A stretch of DNA of 64,000 bases from Zobellia uliginosa (GCF_900156625.1 NZ_FTOB01000003.1:310001-374000); one strand, 5' to 3'; shown: positions 26,881-37,321, counted from the first letter of the stretch. The notes: generated by a model from the letters alone, not told the origin. Translations and numbers: made by a program.

Positions 26881-29800
26881 ATGAAGCTTTTGAAATTTTT
26901 GAGAATGGGAGTTTTTTCTGCCATTTTTTTCTTGTTTTCGAGCCATATTCAGGCGCAAACAATGGTGACGGGAACCGTTTCCGATGAACAAGGCCCTATT
27001 CCCGGGGCCAACATTATGATTAAAGGGACCTCAAACGGGGTAACGACCGATTTTGATGGAAACTTTAGTATTGAAGCATCCCCAGAGGATGTACTTGTTA
27101 TTTCTTATCTTGGTTATGGCACCCAAAACATTAAGGTGGGTAATCAAACCGCATTGAACATCACTCTACTTACCGATCAACAACAATTAGATGAAGTTGT
27201 GGTTATTGGTTATGGAACAAGAAGTAAGGATGCCCTTACCAGTGCAGTATCTACGGTTGATAAAAATTATCTTGAACAACAACCGGTTTCAAATGTAAGT
27301 AAAGCCCTTCAGGGTAGTGCTTCGGGGGTGACGACAATTAGTGCCTCTACTCCAGGAGGTGATGCCGAGGTACGAATACGGGGTATGGGGACTATAAATA
27401 ATAACGGTCCACTATGGGTTGTTGATGGTGTTCAAGGTGCACAATCTCCTCCTCCAGGACAAATTGAATCAATTCAAATCTTAAAAGATGCATCCTCTAC
27501 GGCTATTTATGGTGCAAGAGGAGCCAATGGTGTTATTTTGGTTACCACGAAAACCGGTAAGAAGAATCAAGCAGTGAAGCTGGATATCAGTGTGAAAACG
27601 GGCATGAGTTTTTCGGATGCTAAATATGATATCATGACGGATCCTCAATTGATAGGAGAGATGTTGTGGTTGGAGTTAAAGAACGATGGCCTGCCACAAA
27701 CTAATGCCCATTTCGGAAATGGGGCAACACCGGTTCTTAATGAGTACTTATATCCAAACGGAGGGGTTTCAGGTGCGGCCAATGTTAATCCTGCCTTGTA
27801 TGACCAAGTAAATTACCCCATTACCAAATCAAATCCGCAGGGAACGGATTGGTTAGATGAAATATATCAACACGGTTTGATTCAGAATTACGATTTGTCA
27901 TTGATGGGGGGCTCTGAAAAAACCTCCTATTCCTTTCAGGCAGGTTTTCTTGAAGAGAATGGTATACTTAAGAATACGTCATTTAATAGAATTTCTTTCC
28001 GGTCCAACGTTGATTCAAATCCTTTTGAATGGTTAAATATTGGTCAGCGTTTAGGGGTTACTTACGGAGAAACCAAAGGCTGGGGCGGCAACAATTCACA
28101 TAACAACTTATTTAATCAAATTTATTTGGCTAGTCCATTGGTTCCTGTGAAGGATATTGCAGGAAACTGGGCTGGTGGTGTTGTTGGTGGTGCTAATATT
28201 AATGACGGCCCTAATCCTGTAGGTTTTTTAGATAGACTTAAAGATAATAGTAATAAAAAATACAACATTACCGGAAATGTTTATGCAGCGATTGAACCTA
28301 TTAAAAACGTAACAATCAAGACTTTGTTAGGTTATGATGTAGATTTGTTTAATAATTTCTCACCTTCTTTTGCTGCTTGGGAACAAGATACAGGTGCTAA
28401 ATCTACTACTCTTACCGAAAGTAGCGCCAATGAAACACGTTGGAACTGGACCAATACATTTAACTATAAGAATACATTTGGAGAAGACCATAGCGTAGAT
28501 TTTCTTTTTGGTATGGAATCTTCAAGAATAGCATATAGAAATATTTCTGCATCTAGACAGGAGTACCTTTCTAATGATATCAATTTTTTAGTCTTGGATG
28601 CAGGTGCTAGTAACCAGTTGAACAATGGTAGCGGATTTGCGTCTACATTATTTTCCTATTTCTCTAGAATTAATTACGACTATGCAAAAAAGTATATTTT
28701 AGACTTGACTGTACGGCGTGATGGTTCATCTCGTTTTGGTGCTGAAAATAGATATGGAATCTTTCCAGCTGCATCTTTAGGTTGGGTGGCGTCAAAAGAG
28801 AATTTTTTGAGTGGTACTGAAGACTGGCTGAGTTATTTAAAATTTAGAGCAAGTTGGGGGCAATCGGGTAATGATCAAATCGGGAATTACAATAGTTTCA
28901 CTACATATGAGTCGGACCCTGGATCATCTTATTATGCTATTGGTGGGTCGGATAATACGATTACTCAAGGGTATCAGTCTTTGGCAATTGGTAATCCAAA
29001 TGCTAAATGGGAAACTACCACCTCTACTAATATAGCTTTTGATGCCACTTTATTTAGAAAATTGGATTTGTCTGTGGATTTTTGGAAAAAGGATACTGAG
29101 GATATGTTGTTTGCCGTGGCAATTCCGCAAGTTGTGGGTGATGTTATTGAACCTTCGGTAAACGTAGGGGGTATGTCAAATAAGGGGGTAGATATATCGC
29201 TTTCGTACCGTACTTCAGCATTGGATGATTGGTTTACCCTTAATATGTCGACCACGTTTACGGCTTATAAAAATGAGGTCACCAAACTTTCTGATAATGG
29301 GAATGAGTTTATACAGGGGTTTCCAACACGTCAGCAAATCTATACTAGAACGGAAGTGGGAAGATCTTTTCCTGAGTATTATGGTTACGTAGTTGATGGT
29401 ATTTTTCAAACGCAAAGTGAAGCGGATGCACATGCTACTAATGGTACTTATAATGAACCGGGTAATTTGAAAGTAAGAGATGTAAATGGCGATGGGGAGA
29501 TTACTCCAGAAGATCGTACTTATATAGGTAACCCCCATCCGGATTTTACGGCAGGTTTCCGTTTAGGTATGGGATTTGGAAATATTGATGTTTCGGCAAC
29601 ACTTTATGCTAGTGTGGGGAATGATTTGGCGAATTACACAAGTAGATTTACCAAATACGGACTTTTTGAAGGGCCAAATAGTCCGGAAAGATTATATAAT
29701 TCATGGGGTAGTCCTTACCTAGAGGATAATAATGATGCTACTTTACCTAAAGCATCTACTTCAACCGGATTTGAGCAAAATGCTTCAACGCTTTATATAG

Positions 29801-30063
29801 AGGATGGCTCTTTTTTACGTATTCAAAACCTACAGGTGGGGTATACCCTTCCTGATGAAATAATAGAAAAGCTGCACCTTAAACATATGAAATTGTATGT
29901 AATTGGCTCAAATTTATTCACCTTTACCAACTATTCAGGGCTAGATCCTGAAATTAGTGCTAAGAGAGAAAATGGCGTTCCACAAGAAATTGACCGAGGG
30001 GTTGATGTGGGTACTTGGCCAATATCTAAACAAATCATGTTGGGATTGAATATCTCATTGTAA
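26881..30063 (+). CDS. susC: SusC-type TonB-dependent outer-membrane transporter (first pair)
   Basis: A 1060-residue protein with a signal peptide (to about residue 25, ending IQAQ) and a carboxypeptidase-regulatory-like domain (VTGTVSDEQGPIPGANIMIK to about 95). After the LDEVVVIGYGT linker comes a TonB plug at about 115-225 (KDASSTAIYGARGANGVILV), then a long beta-barrel ending MLGLNISL. There is no STN domain, so it does not signal to an anti-sigma factor. It imports glycan oligosaccharides with its SusD partner 19 bp downstream. The leader is long (about 245 bases from the candidate start), which is unusual and fits insertion of the pair behind a borrowed promoter. Substrate is probably an agar/porphyran oligosaccharide. 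Confidence 0.95.
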   Translation: MKLLKFLRMGVFSAIFFLFSSHIQAQTMVTGTVSDEQGPIPGANIMIKGTSNGVTTDFDGNFSIEASPEDVLVISYLGYGTQNIKVGNQTALNITLLTDQQQLDEVVVIGYGTRSKDALTSAVSTVDKNYLEQQPVSNVSKALQGSASGVTTISASTPGGDAEVRIRGMGTINNNGPLWVVDGVQGAQSPPPGQIESIQILKDASSTAIYGARGANGVILVTTKTGKKNQAVKLDISVKTGMSFSDAKYDIMTDPQLIGEMLWLELKNDGLPQTNAHFGNGATPVLNEYLYPNGGVSGAANVNPALYDQVNYPITKSNPQGTDWLDEIYQHGLIQNYDLSLMGGSEKTSYSFQAGFLEENGILKNTSFNRISFRSNVDSNPFEWLNIGQRLGVTYGETKGWGGNNSHNNLFNQIYLASPLVPVKDIAGNWAGGVVGGANINDGPNPVGFLDRLKDNSNKKYNITGNVYAAIEPIKNVTIKTLLGYDVDLFNNFSPSFAAWEQDTGAKSTTLTESSANETRWNWTNTFNYKNTFGEDHSVDFLFGMESSRIAYRNISASRQEYLSNDINFLVLDAGASNQLNNGSGFASTLFSYFSRINYDYAKKYILDLTVRRDGSSRFGAENRYGIFPAASLGWVASKENFLSGTEDWLSYLKFRASWGQSGNDQIGNYNSFTTYESDPGSSYYAIGGSDNTITQGYQSLAIGNPNAKWETTTSTNIAFDATLFRKLDLSVDFWKKDTEDMLFAVAIPQVVGDVIEPSVNVGGMSNKGVDISLSYRTSALDDWFTLNMSTTFTAYKNEVTKLSDNGNEFIQGFPTRQQIYTRTEVGRSFPEYYGYVVDGIFQTQSEADAHATNGTYNEPGNLKVRDVNGDGEITPEDRTYIGNPHPDFTAGFRLGMGFGNIDVSATLYASVGNDLANYTSRFTKYGLFEGPNSPERLYNSWGSPYLEDNNDATLPKASTSTGFEQNASTLYIEDGSFLRIQNLQVGYTLPDEIIEKLHLKHMKLYVIGSNLFTFTNYSGLDPEISAKRENGVPQEIDRGVDVGTWPISKQIMLGLNISL

Positions 30064-30082
30064 TTTTAAAAAAATAGAAAAG

Positions 30083-31831
30083 ATGAAAAATAAATTTTTC
30101 GCAAATAGTTTTGCCATCTCAATTTTGGTTTTGATAACCTCTTGTAGTGATGATTTTCTTAATGAGGAGCCTGTGGGTACCGTAAACGAATTAACCCTCG
30201 CCAATGAGGAAGGGGTAAATGGATTGCTTATAGGTGCATATTCATTAATTGATGGATACTCTAGTAACGGTAGTCCAAATGGTGGTACAGGAGAAGCTTC
30301 TGGAACCAATTGGATTTGGGGAGACGTTCCTTCTGATGATATGCATAGAGGGGATACCAATGGAGGTTGGTCGCAAATTAATGATATCGAACGATATGAA
30401 GTGAGGTCTGATAATGAATGGTTAAGTGGTGCCTGGGGTATTAATTTTGATGGGGTAGCACGCTCTAATGATGTTCTTCGTGTTTTAGCAACGGCCGGAG
30501 AAGTAATATCGGCAGAAAAGGCTGACCAAATTGAAGCCGAAGCTAAATTCTTAAGAGCATGGTTTCATTTTCAACTAAGAATTAAATTTGAAAAAGTACC
30601 CTATATAACCGAGGATGTTGATCCAGCTTTGGTTAAAAACGATCGGGAGATTTGGGATGATATAGAGGATGATCTTCAATTTGGGATTGACCATCTAGAT
30701 CCGGCACCATCAGAAGTTGGTAGGGCATCACAATGGGCGGCAAAGGCATTAAAAGCACGAGTTCATTTGTTTCAGAGCGAATTTGCGGAAGCAAAACCAC
30801 TTCTAGATAACATTATTGAAGAGGGACCTTTTCAGTTAGAGCCTCATTTTTACAATAATTTTGATGAAGAACATCAAAATAATGGGGAGAGTATTTTTGA
30901 AATCCAATATTCTGTAAATGATGGGGCAGGTGTGCATAATAGCGGCGTTGATCACCAGACTTTGTATCCAAATGTTGATGGGCTGGGGTACTCTTATAGT
31001 GCACCAAGTTTTGATCTTTTCAATGCGTATAAGGTAGAAGATGATGGTCTTCCAATGTTAGATAGTTTTCAGGATGACCTTCTTTTGGAGGATTACCAAA
31101 TTTCAGATACGGAAGAATTTACACCAACTAATCATTTATTAGATCCTAGGGTTGATTGGACTATTGGAAGAAGAGGTATCCCATTTTTAGATTGGGGGCC
31201 AATGAGTGGAAGCGATTGGATGTCTGATCAATTGAACATGGGACCTTTCATGAATAAGAAAAACATGTTCTATAAGCGTAATAAAGGTGTTATTTCAACT
31301 GAGTCCGGTTATTGGGCACGAGGTGTAAATGGTAACAATTTCAGGTTGCTAAGGCTTGGTCACGTACTACTATGGAGAGCAGAGGTCGCAGTAGAGGAAA
31401 ACGATTTGCCTACAGCTCTTGCATTGGTAAATCAGATAAGACAGAGGGCAGCTGACGATATTGTAATGGGTAAAGTATCAAATACTACTTTTGAAGAAGG
31501 TAATCCTATCATAGTAGATTACTCCCAACCTGCCGCAAACTATAAGTTAGGGCTCTACGATTCTTTTCCTAGTGTAGAATATGCTCGGATGGCCGTAAGA
31601 CACGAAATGAGATTAGAATTTGCACTCGAAGGAATGCGTTTCTATGATCTAGTGAGATGGGGAATAGCTGATAGTACTTTAAACAATTATTTGGCTAGCG
31701 AATTGAAGGACAATAAGCTACCATGGTTGTCTGGCAGTTCTTTTACTTCTGGTAAAAACAATTATTGGCCAATACCACAAGTACAATTAGACCTTCAGCC
31801 TGGGGTCCTGACACAAAATTCATCACTGTAA
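30083..31831 (+). CDS. susD: SusD/RagB-type surface glycan-binding lipoprotein (first pair)
   Basis: A 582-residue lipoprotein (Cys21, then SDDFLNEEPVG, the typical SusD start). It has the TPR-rich SusD fold signature QIEAEAKFLRAWFHFQL, LWRAEVAVEENDLPTALALVNQIRQRA, and the C-terminal RHEMRLEFALEGMRFYDLVRWG. It forms the lid on the SusC barrel and binds the incoming oligosaccharide at the outer membrane. It lies 19 bp after susC. It is followed by the AraC remnant rather than by another PUL gene. Long insert loops (residues 300-400) may shape specificity, but the ligand cannot be deduced. Confidence 0.94.
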   Translation: MKNKFFANSFAISILVLITSCSDDFLNEEPVGTVNELTLANEEGVNGLLIGAYSLIDGYSSNGSPNGGTGEASGTNWIWGDVPSDDMHRGDTNGGWSQINDIERYEVRSDNEWLSGAWGINFDGVARSNDVLRVLATAGEVISAEKADQIEAEAKFLRAWFHFQLRIKFEKVPYITEDVDPALVKNDREIWDDIEDDLQFGIDHLDPAPSEVGRASQWAAKALKARVHLFQSEFAEAKPLLDNIIEEGPFQLEPHFYNNFDEEHQNNGESIFEIQYSVNDGAGVHNSGVDHQTLYPNVDGLGYSYSAPSFDLFNAYKVEDDGLPMLDSFQDDLLLEDYQISDTEEFTPTNHLLDPRVDWTIGRRGIPFLDWGPMSGSDWMSDQLNMGPFMNKKNMFYKRNKGVISTESGYWARGVNGNNFRLLRLGHVLLWRAEVAVEENDLPTALALVNQIRQRAADDIVMGKVSNTTFEEGNPIIVDYSQPAANYKLGLYDSFPSVEYARMAVRHEMRLEFALEGMRFYDLVRWGIADSTLNNYLASELKDNKLPWLSGSSFTSGKNNYWPIPQVQLDLQPGVLTQNSSL

Positions 31832-31879
31832 TAAGTTTGAATATTAAATAGTAAATTTTTTGAGGAGTACTACTGAAAA

Positions 31880-32225
31880 AAGGAAATCTTGAGACAAAGT
31901 ATTTCGGAAGTTTCTTCAATAAGTTCAGATAAACGGGAGGTTCTTTTAAGAGCCTCCCGTCTTATTGAGAAGAACATTTCAGACGATACCTATGGGTAGC
32001 TAATCTATCGTTCTATATGAATACGAGTCGCTCTACTTTTTTAAGAGGTTAAAAACAGTCACTAGATGTGTCCTTAAGGATTTTACTAAAAAAATAAGGC
32101 TTCAGAGGGCCAAGGAATTACGCTGTAGAGGAGAACTTCAGATAACCAAAGTGTGCTATAAGGTAAGTCAAATTGAAAAAGGAAAGGCAATTGACTGCTT
32201 CCTCACTCCATTTTATTGAAAATTG
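31880..32225 (+). pseudogene. Remnant of the C-terminal half of an AraC-type regulator
   Basis: From about 31928 the frame reads DKREVLLRASRLIEKNISDD followed by TYG and a stop. With small shifts it continues as MNTSRSTF and onward. The DNA then tracks the 3' half of the intact AraC gene at 43636 to its end: GAATACGAGTCGCTCTAC against GAATACCAGTCGTTCGAC, then AAGGATTTTA, GAGGAGAACTTCAGAT, and TTATTGAA close to TTATATAGAA. Several stops and shifts make it non-functional. Upstream parts of the gene are missing or reduced to scraps before the susC gene. Start and end of the remnant are approximate. Confidence 0.75.
31933..31965 (+). terminator. Hairpin after the first susC/susD pair
   Basis: Positions 31933-31944 pair with 31949-31960 (ACGGGAGG and CCTCCCGT plus four inner pairs, one G-T) around a TTTA loop. 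The T tract that follows is short (GTCTTATT). It overlaps the decayed AraC coding sequence, so it may have become a terminator by chance and be kept because it now ends the susCD transcript. Confidence 0.55.
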
Positions 32226-32744
32226 GGGTTTGTTTATTTAGTGAAAAAATCCATTTTTATAAAGCCCCGAAAATTTTACATGGACGAGTTTCTTAGGTCC
32301 ATTTGGACAAGAATCAAATCGTATGTACGCTTGCCTATTTTTTAGATGAAATATGCTAATGAAACGGGTTTTCTTTATCTTGAAATGCAAGAGACTGCTC
32401 TAAACATAACTTTGATCAAAGGCGATATTCACTTTCTTATTTTCTTGCACTGGAGCTACACAATTGTCAGTTGTCTATTATTTGATATGAATTTATTTTA
32501 CGTATTAAGTAGTTGATTTTTAGTTATTTGAGATTTAAATTTTAACATTTAAAATTAATGTTGTCTAGTTTTTGTCTAGGAACGATTGTGCAAAAAACTT
32601 ACACATATTATATACATTCACCCTATGTTTTTTGGTGATTTAGCAAAAAAGGGGTGGTGATATTCCTAAGGTGATAATTTGGGGCCTATTGTTTTGTCAT
32701 TAAAAGATTTAACTCAGAACTACACAATTAAAATGTAATCAATT
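32226..32744 (+). promoter_or_regulatory. Non-coding region ahead of the second susC
   Basis: There is no gene and no recognisable remnant in these 519 bp. ATTGTGCAA (32585-32593) and ACTTACAC (32597-32604) also occur upstream of the first susC. A T-rich stretch around 32620-32635 (CCTATGTTTTTTGG) is a poor match to the -7 consensus. The promoter of the second susCD operon must lie here. Confidence 0.4.
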
Positions 32745-35700
32745 ATGAAAAACCGAATTTTAAACCTTTTAAAGGGAAGTGTTCTTATGGGGCTTTTCTT
32801 AACATTGCTGGGCTTTCAAGAAATACAGGCCCAACAAAGAATAACCGGTACGGTCAATGATGCCCTTGGTCCGGTTCCGGGAGCGAACATTGTTGTTCAG
32901 GGCACGACCAATGGGGTGACCACAGATTTCGATGGTAACTATAGCATTGAGGCATCTTCTGGAGATGTATTGGTATTTACCTATTTAGGATATGCAACCC
33001 AAACGATTACCGTGGGAAACCAAACCACTATAAACGTGACTCTAGTTGAAGATGCCAGTAAATTAGAGGAAGTGGTTGTTATAGGTTATGGAACGGCTAA
33101 AAAGAGTGATGTGGTCGGATCTGTATCCCAGGTGACATCAAAATCTTTTGAAAACCAGCCGTTGACAAGAACTGAAGACGCCTTGCAAGGTAGGGCATCA
33201 GGGGTTAAGGTAACCCGCAATTCAGGACAGCCTGGGGGGGAAATCAAAGTTCGTATTAGAGGTGTCAATTCCATTACGGGGAATAATAGTCCTTTGGTTG
33301 TTGTTGATGGGGTTATTGGAGGTGATTTAAGTTCAATAAACCCAAATGATATTGCATCTATGGAGGTGTTAAAAGATGCGTCTGCAACTGCAATTTACGG
33401 TTCGAGAGGTTCAAATGGTGTAATCTTGGTTTCTACGAAAAAAGGAAAAGGAAAAGGAAAAATTAGCGTAGATTATTTTATTTCAAGTGATCATGTACGT
33501 AAATACATCCCTACCCTTGGAGCCGCCGATTTTGCGAGAATAGAAAATTCTAGTAGAGCTAGGGTAAATTCCCCTGCTGTTTATACTAATGAGGAAATAG
33601 CTGCTTTAGAGGCAAATGGAGGGACAAACTATCAAAAGGAACTACTAGGGCAGAACGGATTGACACAAAACTTACAGCTTTCGGCTAGCGGGGCTTCCGA
33701 AGACGGTAAGATCAACTATTTTTTATCGGGTAACTATGTGAACCAAAAAGGGATGGTTATTGAAACAGGCTATGAAAAATACTCCGTACGTGCTAATGTA
33801 AACGCCGAAATAAACGATAGGTTAAACGTTGGGGTAAAAATATCAGCTGTTAGGGCCAAGACCGAAAACAATCTAGATCAATTCAACTTATTTGAAGGTA
33901 GGAAGATTTTTCAGGCATTGACTTGGGACCCCACCACTCCGATTTATAATGAAAATGGAGGCTACAATCTATATTCGACGAAAAGTGTTGCCAGTGGTAC
34001 TTACAATCCTATCGCTGATATGTTGGAATCTGACTTGCAAAATGTAAATGATCGAATAGATGTTAATTTTAATACGGATTACAGCATAACAGATAAGCTT
34101 AAATATTCATTGATCGTAGGTGCAAATTCAATAAATACTGCCCAGCAAAACTATATTGTTAGCCAAACTTTGCCCGATGCAACTTACAGTGGGGCTAAAA
34201 CTACTAGCTTTCAAGTCAGTAATATTTTAACTTGGGCCAATACCTATGGTAAGCACGATATCTCCGCAACTGGTTTATATGAGTTCTCTCAAAATGAATA
34301 TAGTCAGAATGGATATAAATCAACGGACTATATTGTTCCCGGTAATTATTATTTGGCTGAATTAGGCCAGTCCTTTAATGCATGGAATAACTATAACAAG
34401 TCGGATATTCAATCGCTTATGGCTAGGGCGGCCTACGTTTATGATAAAAGCTTATTCCTTACTGCCACTGTTAGAATGGATCAATCTTCACGATTTAGAA
34501 AAGCTCAGAATACTGGCTATTTCCCATCTGTAGCTTTAAAGTATAGCTTTAAGCAAATGGATTTTCTTAGTAATGGTGATTTTTTAACGGATTTTGCCAT
34601 CAGAGGGGGATGGGGACAAGTAGGGAACCAAAATATAGCTCCATATGCAACATATCCTAGCTCGCAAATTGGAGGGACTGATGCATCGTACCCCTACAGT
34701 GGAGGAACTCCTTCACCAGGGGCTATTCCTGACGGATACGGAAATGAAGATTTGACCTGGGAAACAACGACGCAAATTAACGCGGGACTTGATTTTGCTT
34801 TTTGGAACGGAAGAGCAAGTTTATCAATCGACGGATATAAAAAGAATACAACGGATTTGTTATTGGATGTTCCTGTTCCAGGTACCAATGGAGGAGGGGT
34901 AATTCCTCAAAATATTGGTGAAGTTGAAAATTACGGGGTAGACTTTTCTTTAGGGGGAGGTATCGTAAGTACCGATAATTTTAATTGGGATTCAAACTTT
35001 AATTTTTCCTACGTACAAAACAAAGTGGTTGATTTAGGAGGTGTAGACTTTATACAAGGTTCTTTTGAAGCAACCGATGGTACACAGCAATACTGGAACA
35101 TTATAGAAAAAGGACGGTCTTTAGGGCAGTTCTTGGGAGCTACGTTTTTGGGAACATGGAAAACAGCTGAAGCTACTGAGGCTGCGGAGTTTGGTAGAGC
35201 CCCGGGCGACCCGAAATACTTAAGGGATGAATCTGGTGATATAGTATATAGACCTATCGGTAATGGTACGCCAACAACATTTTGGGGTTTCAACAATACA
35301 TTTACTTATAAAAATTGGGACTTGAACTTGTTCATTCAAGGGGTTCATGGTTTTGATGTATACAATACAATGCGGGGTACCATTAACGGTCCTGCCAAGA
35401 GTTTTATGTCTCCTGATCAACTCAATCAATGGACGCCCGAAAATGAAACGGATATCCCGGCTGGTGGCCAAAGTATAATCGGTTCTTCCAGATTTGTTGA
35501 GGATGGAAGTTTTATACGTCTACAAAACTTGGCCATTGGGTATACCCTTCGCGATATCGGAGCGATTGAATCATTGAGAATTTATGCCAGTGGGCAGAAT
35601 TTATTTTTGATTACCGATTATCAAGGTTATGATCCAGAACTTACATCTGTCGCGGCAGATCCTGCAGAGCGAGGCAATGGAGATGTTGCGGCCGGTATCG

Positions 35701-35759
35701 ATGCAGGAGCCTTTCCAAACCCATTGACTATTTCCTTAGGTTTAAAATTCAATTTTTAA
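32745..35759 (+). CDS. susC: SusC-type TonB-dependent outer-membrane transporter (second pair)
   Basis: A 1004-residue protein with a signal peptide ending IQAQQ and a carboxypeptidase-like domain (ITGTVNDALGPVPGANIVVQ). The LEEVVVIGYGT linker leads to a plug (KDASATAIYGSRGSNGVILV) and a beta-barrel closing with a final aromatic residue (LKFNF), as outer-membrane proteins do. The first 110 residues are very like those of the first SusC, whereas the barrels differ strongly. The two pairs are therefore not a recent tandem duplication and likely take up different oligosaccharides. The partner susD starts 22 bp downstream. No STN domain is present. Confidence 0.95.
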   Translation: MKNRILNLLKGSVLMGLFLTLLGFQEIQAQQRITGTVNDALGPVPGANIVVQGTTNGVTTDFDGNYSIEASSGDVLVFTYLGYATQTITVGNQTTINVTLVEDASKLEEVVVIGYGTAKKSDVVGSVSQVTSKSFENQPLTRTEDALQGRASGVKVTRNSGQPGGEIKVRIRGVNSITGNNSPLVVVDGVIGGDLSSINPNDIASMEVLKDASATAIYGSRGSNGVILVSTKKGKGKGKISVDYFISSDHVRKYIPTLGAADFARIENSSRARVNSPAVYTNEEIAALEANGGTNYQKELLGQNGLTQNLQLSASGASEDGKINYFLSGNYVNQKGMVIETGYEKYSVRANVNAEINDRLNVGVKISAVRAKTENNLDQFNLFEGRKIFQALTWDPTTPIYNENGGYNLYSTKSVASGTYNPIADMLESDLQNVNDRIDVNFNTDYSITDKLKYSLIVGANSINTAQQNYIVSQTLPDATYSGAKTTSFQVSNILTWANTYGKHDISATGLYEFSQNEYSQNGYKSTDYIVPGNYYLAELGQSFNAWNNYNKSDIQSLMARAAYVYDKSLFLTATVRMDQSSRFRKAQNTGYFPSVALKYSFKQMDFLSNGDFLTDFAIRGGWGQVGNQNIAPYATYPSSQIGGTDASYPYSGGTPSPGAIPDGYGNEDLTWETTTQINAGLDFAFWNGRASLSIDGYKKNTTDLLLDVPVPGTNGGGVIPQNIGEVENYGVDFSLGGGIVSTDNFNWDSNFNFSYVQNKVVDLGGVDFIQGSFEATDGTQQYWNIIEKGRSLGQFLGATFLGTWKTAEATEAAEFGRAPGDPKYLRDESGDIVYRPIGNGTPTTFWGFNNTFTYKNWDLNLFIQGVHGFDVYNTMRGTINGPAKSFMSPDQLNQWTPENETDIPAGGQSIIGSSRFVEDGSFIRLQNLAIGYTLRDIGAIESLRIYASGQNLFLITDYQGYDPELTSVAADPAERGNGDVAAGIDAGAFPNPLTISLGLKFNF

Positions 35760-35781
35760 TAAATCAAAATTGATCAAAATT

Positions 35782-37296
35782 ATGTATACAAAAAATAAGT
35801 TGATAAAATATTTAAGTAGCGGTATTGGAATGGTATCGGTGGTTTTTGCTCTATCATTGCAAAGCTGCGCAAACTTAGAAGAGCACCCTTCGGATTCACA
35901 ATTGGCACCTGGGCAATTTTCATCATTGGAAGATTTTGATTTGGCCGTGACAGGGGTCTATGGTAAATTACGGACGGCCGCCCAATGGACCACATTTAAC
36001 GTTTTTGGTTGGGCCGGAGATGATATTACCACGCACAAGGCATTGAATAAAGCTCCATTTAGGGAGTATGACCAAATGAATGTTTCTGGAGACAATCCTC
36101 GATCATTGAGTAATTGGAACGATGTTTATTCTATGATTCGTGCCGTTAATGCGGTTATCGAGAGTGCAGAAGGTCTTAATGTAACAGATCAAGAGAGATA
36201 TAACAGACTTTTGGGAGAAGCCCATTTTTTAAGAGGTACACTTTTCTTACATATGTCTAGAATTCACGGTAGAATTCCTTTGCCTCTAACATCGGCACCT
36301 GATTTTGAGATAGGATTGGCTACACAAGAAGAAGTATATCAGCAAGTTGAAAGTGATCTGTTATTAGCGGAAAGCTTGCTTCCGAACATGTACCCGGGCC
36401 TAGAGATACCCGAAGGTGCGGCTCGTCCCAATAAAGGAAGTGCACAAGCCATTTTATCGCGTCTTTATATGAATTGGGCCGGTTTTCCTTTAAAGGATAG
36501 CTCTAAGTATACCGATGCGGCCAATGTTGCAAAGAAAGTTATTGACAACCATTCTTCCTATGGTTTTGAGTTGCTAAATGACTTGAACGATTTATGGAAA
36601 GTAGCCAATAGGTTTAATAAAGAGTCTGTGTGGACAATAGTGTATAGTAATGCGGCAGGTTTGGGAAACAGAAAATATGGTATTTTAGGATACCCTGCCG
36701 ATGTAGAGGGAGGTTGGTCGGAAACTTTTGCTGAAGTTCGATTCTTCGAAGACTTTCCGGAAGGACCAAGAAAAGAAGCAACGTATAGAACAGATTTAGA
36801 TTGGAAGAACTTTACCGATCAGGTGCAACCGGTATTTACAAAAGTAGCCGGACCTTTAGGAGACCTTCCTAGTCAATGGTCAACGGATAGAAACGACTTT
36901 TATATGCGGTATGCAGAGGTACTTCTAAATTATGCCGAAGCTTCGGGTCGATCGGGCAATGCTACCGCCGATGCATGGGAAGCATTGAATATGATTCGAA
37001 GAAGAGCTGCCGGGAAACCATTTGATTCACCCGACCCTTCTGTAGATGTTACTTCTGGAGATTTAGCGGAATTGGCATTCACCGAGAGGAAGTGGGAATT
37101 TGCAGGGGAATATTTACGGTATAATGATTTGGTTAGAATGGAAAGGGTTGAAGAAGCGTTGAAAAATGAAGCCCGTACACCATTGGATTCAAATATCCCA
37201 ATTGCGAACCCGGTTTTGGGCTCATTATCTCCTGATAATTATTATGCTCCTATTCCTCAGATAGAAATTGATTTAAACCCCAATCTGGCAAATTAA
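35782..37296 (+). CDS. susD: SusD/RagB-type surface glycan-binding lipoprotein (second pair)
   Basis: About 504 residues. ATG at 35782 is chosen over TTG at 35770 because it puts the lipoprotein signal (Cys29 in LSLQSC) in proper register. SusD marks are LLGEAHFLRGTLFLHMSRIH, MRYAEVLLNYAEASGRSGN, and ELAFTERKWEFAGEYLRYND, the latter corresponding to the conserved ERxxEFxxExxRxxDL segment. It is shorter than the first SusD and little similar to it, again suggesting a different ligand. A terminator follows within 30 bases, so the pair is a two-gene operon. Confidence 0.94.
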   Translation: MYTKNKLIKYLSSGIGMVSVVFALSLQSCANLEEHPSDSQLAPGQFSSLEDFDLAVTGVYGKLRTAAQWTTFNVFGWAGDDITTHKALNKAPFREYDQMNVSGDNPRSLSNWNDVYSMIRAVNAVIESAEGLNVTDQERYNRLLGEAHFLRGTLFLHMSRIHGRIPLPLTSAPDFEIGLATQEEVYQQVESDLLLAESLLPNMYPGLEIPEGAARPNKGSAQAILSRLYMNWAGFPLKDSSKYTDAANVAKKVIDNHSSYGFELLNDLNDLWKVANRFNKESVWTIVYSNAAGLGNRKYGILGYPADVEGGWSETFAEVRFFEDFPEGPRKEATYRTDLDWKNFTDQVQPVFTKVAGPLGDLPSQWSTDRNDFYMRYAEVLLNYAEASGRSGNATADAWEALNMIRRRAAGKPFDSPDPSVDVTSGDLAELAFTERKWEFAGEYLRYNDLVRMERVEEALKNEARTPLDSNIPIANPVLGSLSPDNYYAPIPQIEIDLNPNLAN

Positions 37297-37321
37297 AAAG
37301 TTGAGTTAGTTGTTAAGTATG

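Noticed and set aside
32745-37296. Second susCD as a recent duplicate of the first pair
   Set aside because: Only the N-terminal susC domains are close. The barrels and the two SusD proteins differ widely in sequence and length.
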